Shown here: one piece after another, positions 58,048 through 64,000 of the stretch | How the letters are laid out: each line of letters begins with the position of its first letter | How positions within the stretch are numbered: position 1 is the first letter of the stretch | Assembly (NCBI GenBank): GCA_947652115.1 | Contig: OX393562.1 | Span: 31,137,734 to 31,201,733, forward strand | Direction of reading: 5' to 3' | Source of the DNA: Blastomussa wellsi | Taxonomy: Eukaryota; Cnidaria; Anthozoa; Scleractinia; Plerogyridae | DNA length: 64,000 bases | Made by a program: the position numbers and the translations under genes | Notes under the pieces: generated by a model | The model's database searches: none | Told to the model about the DNA's origin: nothing | The model's input: only the letters and a program-made list of their open reading frames with translations

Positions 58048-60034
58048 TACATCTGATCAAAAACTCTAGCTAATGTAAGTTAAATGCGCATATTAGCGTT
58101 AAAGTCAGTTTACTAACTCCGACGTCTGACAGCTGAGTGACTGATTGATGAAGATGTTTCGAAATCATTCTGGCAACTTTGTCGATTATAGTTAAAATGT
58201 TAATGTTGTTGCGCGCACCCTCAATAATTTGGACTTGATCACGTGACCCGTATACCACGCGGTGTTAGATGTGTTTCGCTGTGAATCTGAAGTTTGCAAA
58301 CGATGTCGAAGCCGTGTACGTGTCAGTCTATAGGAGCTATGAAACAAAGGACTTGTAACAAAGCTTTGTACCTGTGAATAAACAAGCTGAGTTAAAGAAG
58401 CAAAACAGTTCAAGGTTATAGGTAGACAAAAGGTAAAGTCTATGAAAAATCGATGCAAGATTGCGTGTAAGTTTGCAGAAAGAGATTAGCTGCGTGTAAA
58501 TATTTTTATAAGGACATTAAGTACTCATTGCTGAGCAAATACTGCTCAATTGCCTAACACCTGATGAATTTTATAAAAGGATAACATTAGAAGGCCATAG
58601 GCAATTTGTTTTCCACAGACACCTAGCCTACAACTGACCGACGTTTGGCTAATCTAAAGGAAAAACATTGAACAAGAAACCTTCCATGCGGTAGGTCATG
58701 TTCGAGGGTAACTATTCTTGGTTTTCACCCACGTGACCTAAGACCTTGACAACCGTTGCTATCCGCCATGTTGGAGTCCCTGTAAGCGTAAACAATGAGT
58801 AGCGAAACACTAATCTGACACACTCGAAGATGGTTCTTTGACCCTGAACACCTTGGGAATCGAAAGGAATAGTCCGGCCCTTTCTAAAACGTGCTTCTTT
58901 TTATTTTCGCAAAATGCAACAAAGTTTATCCATGCATATGAAATCAAATATCTATAAATAGTGAACACATTTAATTTGGCTTGGAAGCCTTCTGTCACTC
59001 CTGTGTATATAAAAACAGACGATAGTCAAAAACCTGAACAAATAAAATGAGTGCTTTACCTCGACTGAGTCAAAATTAGAAAATCCTTGTATTAAAAATA
59101 AGTTTTCTTTAGAAATTCAACACAAAACGTTAACACTTCGGCAAAATGTACGCCATAAATTCCTCTCATTAGGCGAACCCTGGTACCGGCAATGCTCGCT
59201 GAGAAACACAGCTATTTTTCAAAATTCAGATCTCGCTTTTCGTTTTCTAAAATTAGATGTTTATGCATGTCTTATTTCATGACTGGCAAATTTTCTTTTG
59301 TTATTCAAAGTTGACTTACAGCCCCTCAGGTTTACTTTACCTAAAATGTTTACTTTTCTTCTTCAAGCCTTCTTCTCTCTGTAAATTTTAACTAAAATCA
59401 ATTTAAGATGAAGTATTCTTGAAAATATGGCGTTCCCAAACTTGAACTCGTTTCAAAATCCTTGTCTAAAAGTAGTACCATTTTCTACGGGAGCTAAATA
59501 CGAAAGGATAGGCGCTAACTTAAAAAGCACCCATCACACCCCCGGATATACCCAAGGCATTTGATTTGAGGTTATTTCCGATAAACGATTTCGTAATCTA
59601 CTACGAATGTCTACGATACTCGCGTCAATCCACGACTCCATGTTTGTTTTTCTCAGTGTCCTTTTGTCTTTTATTGCCAAAAACTTTTCGCAATTAACGG
59701 GAGCTAGAAGAGTGCTTTCACGCTACACGAACTGTGAGACAATGGGCGTTTACTGGTTTTCTTCGTTTTGTTGTAATTCATCAGTTCATGTAGTCATATA
59801 ACTATAGTTAATTAAATGCCAGGGAGTTTGCCCGGGGGGAGGGGGTGGAGATGGGTGTTTTTTTGATACATACGAGTCGTTTTTTTACACCACAAATTTA
59901 CTCCATATTAGCGTATTTAGAAAAGTCGAAGAGGCAGATCTAAAATACGACTGAAAATGAAACCGCATGTATCCTCTATTGTTTTTGAGAATATGCGGGA
60001 TCGGCACAACCATAGCATCCACAAATACCGTGAT
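58048..60034. other. Intergenic, nothing recognised
   Basis: AT-rich with short open frames. Near 58725-58775 a cacgtgacc...tatccgccatgttgg stretch resembles the interior of the MITE at 16254. A G-rich run (cccggggggagggggtgg) lies near 59830. Confidence 0.4.
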
Positions 60035-60111
60035 GGACCTTTGGTTAGCTCAGTTGGTAGAGCGCCGGACTGTTGTGCGGTGGGTCTCGGGTACGAACCC
60101 CAGACCGGACT

Positions 60112-60143
<32 letters not shown>

Positions 60144-60417
60144 GGTGCTGCCTTTGCAATGACATCTGCAAATGGTTAGACGTTCTAGTCTTCTCGGTTA
60201 AGGACGAAAAACCGTAGGTCCCGTCTCCTGTATCTTTAGTGAGCAGTGGACGTTAAAGAACCCACGCACTTTTCGCAAAGAGTAGGGAACGAAGTTCCCG
60301 GTGTTGTGGTCTGGCCTCATTTCAAGGGTTGGTGCTTAACACAGGGATAACCTCCCTGCACCTTTCCCCCTTGGACGGACTTGTCCAAGAAAAATTGAGC
60401 ATGAGTATGAGTATGAT
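60035..60417 (+). mobile_element. tRNA-derived SINE
   Basis: Head ttggttagctcagttggtag and cgggtacgaacccc give tRNA-like A and B boxes. A long body follows (actaacactcagggtcttaa...gcaatgacatctgcaaatgg...cccacgcacttttcgc), then a tail of gagtat repeats at 60400-60417. The body is a dispersed-SINE type, not a tRNA gene. Confidence 0.75.
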
Positions 60418-60731
60418 TTTTGTCCGTATGCTCCACGTATCACCAATGATTGAGTATGTTTTATGAAATTGGTGTTTAATATTTCGGTTTTGACAGTTGG
60501 TATGCGGCAGTTCGGTTTTGATGGAAATTTATTGCGGTTTTTCGGTTTTCGGCGATTTTTTGAGCGGTTTTAGACCCCCAATAATGAGTGACGTGGGATA
60601 CCGTTACGTTATTTCCGGAACGTTGCGTGACCAAAGATGCAGCTAGATTAATATTTAAACCGCAATTAATTGAATGAATGCATTATTATGGCTTTTCTGC
60701 TCACTTTTTCAGGCGCAGCAGAAACCATAAA

Positions 60732-61745
60732 ATGCCTGTGGGGAGTATGATGCGATTGATACTTCGTTTCGTGAAGAAATCTCTTCCACTTTTGCTAACC
60801 TGTGTGGCGTTTTTGTTAACTGTTCGGATATGGCGTGTGTGGAACGATATAAACACGAATGTGTATTATCTCGCTGTGCCGGATGATCAGTCAAGAACAC
60901 AAGCCACCGGACAAAACGATCGTTTTGCTTCATTACCGACCGATTATACGACTCGAAAACCCATTGGTCACATTCACCGCACAAAATTACTGAGTACGGC
61001 GATTTGCCCGAACTCACTGTTTCTACTTATCTTGGTCTCTACGAATGTGGGAAATGTTGATCGGCGACATCTAATACGCAAGACTTGGGGTGCGGATTAC
61101 TCTATCAAAACGAAATGGAAAACCATTTTCCTCCTGGGTAAAAACAACAAGGTCGAAGAAATGAGGACAGCGAAGAAAGAGTCTGAAATCTACGGCGACA
61201 TGGTACAGGCAGATTATCACGAACATTTTTGGAACATGAGTTATAAAGTCGCGATGGGATATGAATGGTCTGTGAAATATTGCAATTATAATTTCCTCCT
61301 GAAGTCAGACGATGACGTCTTTGTGAATACCTTCGGTATGATGGATTTCCTAAGCAAGTACACAACGCCAAAGAAAATGTTTTACACTGGCAATATTATG
61401 GTTGGAAGTGTTGTTATGCGAGATGGGAGATATGCCGTGTCACAGGAGGAATACAATGGAACCATTTATAAGCCATATTGTAGCGGAGGAGGTTATGTTT
61501 TGTCGCGTGACGTGGTGGAAACGTTCCTGTCGTATTTCGACGTTTTAAAGCCTTTGAAAATCGACGATGCGTACATCGGCTTACTGGCGGATCGTGCTGG
61601 CGTCAAAGTCACTCACAATAGAGACTTTCGCATGTATGAAGACAAGTGTGAATACAAAGAAACTACCCTGGTGCAGCATCCAGCCAGGGGAGACTGTCTT
61701 ACAAAGCTGTACAATAAAATGATCGAGGGTATTTTGGTTACGTAA
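60732..61745 (+). CDS. GT31 family beta-1,3-galactosyltransferase-like enzyme
   Basis: 337 aa in one exon, a Golgi type II membrane protein. Residues 1-17 are a short basic cytosolic tail, 18-34 the anchor (LPLLLTCVAFLLTVRIW), then stem and catalytic domain. Family motifs: RRHLIRKTWG (111-120), KSDDDVFVN with the metal-binding DDD (193-195), YCSGGGYVLSRD (249-260) and IDDAYIG (277-283) in place of the usual E-D-V-x-x-G. It would transfer galactose or N-acetylglucosamine from a UDP-sugar in beta-1,3 linkage; the acceptor is unknown. I start at 60732 because the upstream in-frame ATG (60678) is followed by a good acceptor (tgctcactttttcag at 60712), so the preceding codons are probably intron. 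A coding region without introns is usual for this family. Confidence 0.9.
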   Translation: MPVGSMMRLILRFVKKSLPLLLTCVAFLLTVRIWRVWNDINTNVYYLAVPDDQSRTQATGQNDRFASLPTDYTTRKPIGHIHRTKLLSTAICPNSLFLLILVSTNVGNVDRRHLIRKTWGADYSIKTKWKTIFLLGKNNKVEEMRTAKKESEIYGDMVQADYHEHFWNMSYKVAMGYEWSVKYCNYNFLLKSDDDVFVNTFGMMDFLSKYTTPKKMFYTGNIMVGSVVMRDGRYAVSQEEYNGTIYKPYCSGGGYVLSRDVVETFLSYFDVLKPLKIDDAYIGLLADRAGVKVTHNRDFRMYEDKCEYKETTLVQHPARGDCLTKLYNKMIEGILVT

Positions 61746-62998
61746 TACTTAGGAATTAAGTTTACTTACGTAGAAAAAGAAGATGCAATAAATACAAAAC
61801 GATAACAATATTTTTATTTAATTGATAATTAGCTCAAGTGTGTCATTAAACTGATGACAGTGTTTATAATTAGCAAGCCTGCCTTTTGCAGGGAAATCAA
61901 AAAGTCAAGAACAAGAACTGCCTGCTTAGAGGTTATTAAAAATGTAGTGTTTGTCTCTTGTGTGGCTGGCAAATGGACATTTCATGTGAAGCTCATGCAT
62001 CCTGGATATATACACAATTATATCATTGGACTCTTGACAAAAGCCAGAAATTATTATTTTCTTTGGTGTTGTATGAAAATTAATGAAGCCTGAGTGGTGA
62101 TGATAGGCTTCAAGCAGTCCCCCATTTCAACCTTTTTTGTGGCACTCTCAATCACAATCGAAAAAGCCACTTTGGCACCTTCAAAGAATCCGACTTAGGA
62201 ATTTCCGGTTGACACTCAACCGTTGTGTCTGTTGGGTTTAACTTAGAAGTTAGTCTATTCATTTAAATGTGACATGTGACTTTCAAACTACATAGTAATC
62301 CACTTGCATAACAAGAACCCCCTCTGCCTGTTGCTGACCAGTTTAAAACAAGAGGCAGTAAAATGCAGTAAATAAAAGCATATATTAGCACTGTACTATT
62401 CTGTTTGAAATCAATACCTGAACATTGCTATTGAATCAAGTTTAGGAATTATGGGGGAGTCCCACCCAATCAAGTTTGCACCAACCTTGTACAAATTTGC
62501 ACCCACACAATTTCAAGCTGAAAATGGCCTAGCTAGAAACAAGTTTAGCTGCTACTTATGTTTACTTAAAATGTAAATGCTCAGTAATAAATAGTATATT
62601 ACGTACTGTACTTTTTAAATCAACAACACAGAAATCAAATTATTTATAATTAATATGACAGCAGATACATTAAAGTTTAGTTCAGATTAAAATGTGCACT
62701 TCTGTCTTGGGTAAAAACACAAATTTTATAAGTATGAAGTATAAAATCTTATAGGCTGTCCACATAAATAACATCATAAAATGTTGAAAACTCTTGTGGA
62801 ACCAGTCATGGCTGAAAATAACCGCCGGTCAACGGACAATGTCCGGCCTGATTGGGGATTTGACCGGTCAAACTTTCTTTTTTATTCTTGTCCAACTTTT
62901 TTAATTTTCTATTTAGTATTTTTAGACAAAATTTCCAGCTTTCTGACTGGCTCACAAACCTCGGTTAATAGCGAATAACCGAGGTTTTTTTACCTTAC
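61746..62998. other. Intergenic downstream of the GT31 gene
   Basis: Probably includes the 3' UTR (gcaataaatacaaaac near 61785 gives a polyadenylation signal). Near 62955-62985 an aacctcggtt...aaccgaggttttttt hairpin occurs. No gene. Confidence 0.5.
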
Positions 62999-63452
62999 AT
63001 TATGTTGCCCTATTGCCGGACACTTTTTGCATAAACCGTTGTATCTTACCTCAAAACAACGCAAACAGGCTGAAATTCAGCCACAAGTTAGCTTCCATTT
63101 CTGGAAAGTAGGTCGTAAAGTTTCATCCCCTGAAGCTCTTTCGATTCTTTGTAATTTTGGAAAGAGTTCGTCGAGCTGGATGCCCTATTTCCGGACAGGT
63201 TGCCCTATTTCCGGACGATCGATACGAGATAAATACTCCGCTTTTCTTGGGGACATTCTTCTCCCTCGTGGCAAAATATATCTATATAAGTTGAATAAAG
63301 AAACATTCATTTAAAAGATTACTTTTTGCCCTAAATTGAAAGCTTTTCCTTTCGATTATTTAGCGAAGAAGTCATCAATGTTTGACACTCTTGCCGACAT
63401 ATTTGATTTGTATCACAGCAAGACGAGGAAGACTGGCGACTGATTTATTTGG
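62999..63452. mobile_element. Truncated second copy of the pogo/mariner-like element
   Basis: Ttatgttgccctattgccgg followed by cactttttgcataaaccg, then tgccctatttccggacagg and aggaagactggcgactgatt, matches 56039-56140 and 57170-57490. It lacks the minisatellite and the right end. Confidence 0.85.
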
Positions 63453-64000
63453 CCCTGTTAAGGCCCTGTTTATAAATTCGGACGAATTTAATTCAAGGAC
63501 CTGCTGTTAATTTAATATTCGACGATTGAGCGACCAATAAATCGAATTACATTCGTAGAATGAATTAAATTCGTCCAACACGTTTTATCTGTCTGGCTAG
63601 GACGGATACAATTGCGATAGCGCGTCTTCAGTTTAAACGTCGCACAACAGACGCATCGAATTAAATGCATACATTATTACAATTTATATATAATGTATAT
63701 CCTTTGAGTCAGTCCGTGGTACATTTCGTTCATGTCGCATGCGCAAACAGTTCCTTCGTTCTCACTTTTTCCCGCGCCTTTCCCGCTTTTCTTTGTGGCG
63801 GAAAAAGTTGCCGTTCGCGTGCACAATTTGCCAAAGGAATACAAAGTATTCATGCATATCTTGTCGAAAAAGTGTATGTGTTTGATTGGAATGTTCGATT
63901 GCCGAAGAGTACGAAGAGACATTAGGATGGGGAGCAAACATAAGTGTGTACCGTTGCAATTGTCTGCCGCGTGCTGGGGCTACTGGGCAAAACGAACCTT
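63453..64000. other. Window end, one inverted repeat
   Basis: At about 63475-63580, aattcggacgaatttaattc is mirrored by gaattaaattcgtcc, probably a small MITE. Open frames beyond it on both strands overlap each other and show no domain. Confidence 0.4.

Noticed and set aside
60040..60110. Possible tRNA gene on the plus strand
   Set aside because: Only the A and B boxes are tRNA-like; a dispersed SINE body follows without a terminator.
63665..63959. Open frames on both strands at the window end
   Set aside because: They overlap each other, encode no known domain and look like chance frames.

Overview
This is a eukaryotic window, most likely from an anthozoan cnidarian (stony coral or sea anemone). 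It is AT-rich, its genes have GT-AG introns, and transposon relics are dense. The relics include Penelope-like elements with hammerhead-like ends, tRNA-derived SINEs, LINE 3' ends with (ATT)n tails, and many MITEs and foldback elements. The recognisable genes are animal: SLC25A44, a GT31 glycosyltransferase, Ly6/uPAR proteins and BRICHOS precursors. I cannot name the species. Only the genes listed below look real; most other open frames are short and without support.

Layout. 0.5-1.8 kb: an unrecognised single-exon ORF (minus). 7.5-8.4 kb: LINE debris. 8.6-9.6 kb: a membrane-anchored endonuclease/exonuclease/phosphatase-fold protein (minus). 11.1-15.7 kb: two Penelope-like elements head to head; the plus copy is broken by a nested LINE and a nested MITE. 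18.6-20.8 and 23.3-27.3 kb: two tandem paralogues encoding secreted, probably GPI-anchored proteins with two three-finger (LU) domains and identical exon structure. 28.5-30.5 kb: MITEs and a SINE.

30.0-39.1 kb is the most interesting part. It is an inverted duplication carrying two divergent six-exon genes. Each encodes a signal peptide, an acidic pro-region, a BRICHOS domain, an R-V-K-R furin-type site, and a cationic 24-residue peptide with six cysteines placed symmetrically about a W-G-G-F turn. This is the architecture of the annelid BRICHOS antimicrobial peptides (alvinellacin/arenicin type), but the cysteine pattern suggests three stacked disulfides rather than one or two. Both copies are intact at every splice site I could read. 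The last exon, which holds the mature peptide, differs more between the copies than the BRICHOS exon next to it. Between the genes lie duplicated promoters, the remnant of a third promoter copy and a cluster of MITEs.

39.7 kb: a 206-bp palindrome made of two Penelope ends. 41.5-45.5 kb: SLC25A44-type mitochondrial carrier (two coding exons, a 3-kb intron full of inverted repeats). 48.9-50.5 kb: a MITE, a tRNA-Ala(AGC) gene and a long foldback element. 52 kb: a Crypton-type recombinase relic. 53 kb: a SINE. 56.0-58.0 kb: a 2-kb pogo/mariner-like non-autonomous element with a 36-bp minisatellite that is itself split by a SINE. 60.0 kb: another SINE. 60.7-61.7 kb: a GT31 beta-1,3-galactosyltransferase-like gene. 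63.0 kb: a second, partial copy of the pogo/mariner-like element.
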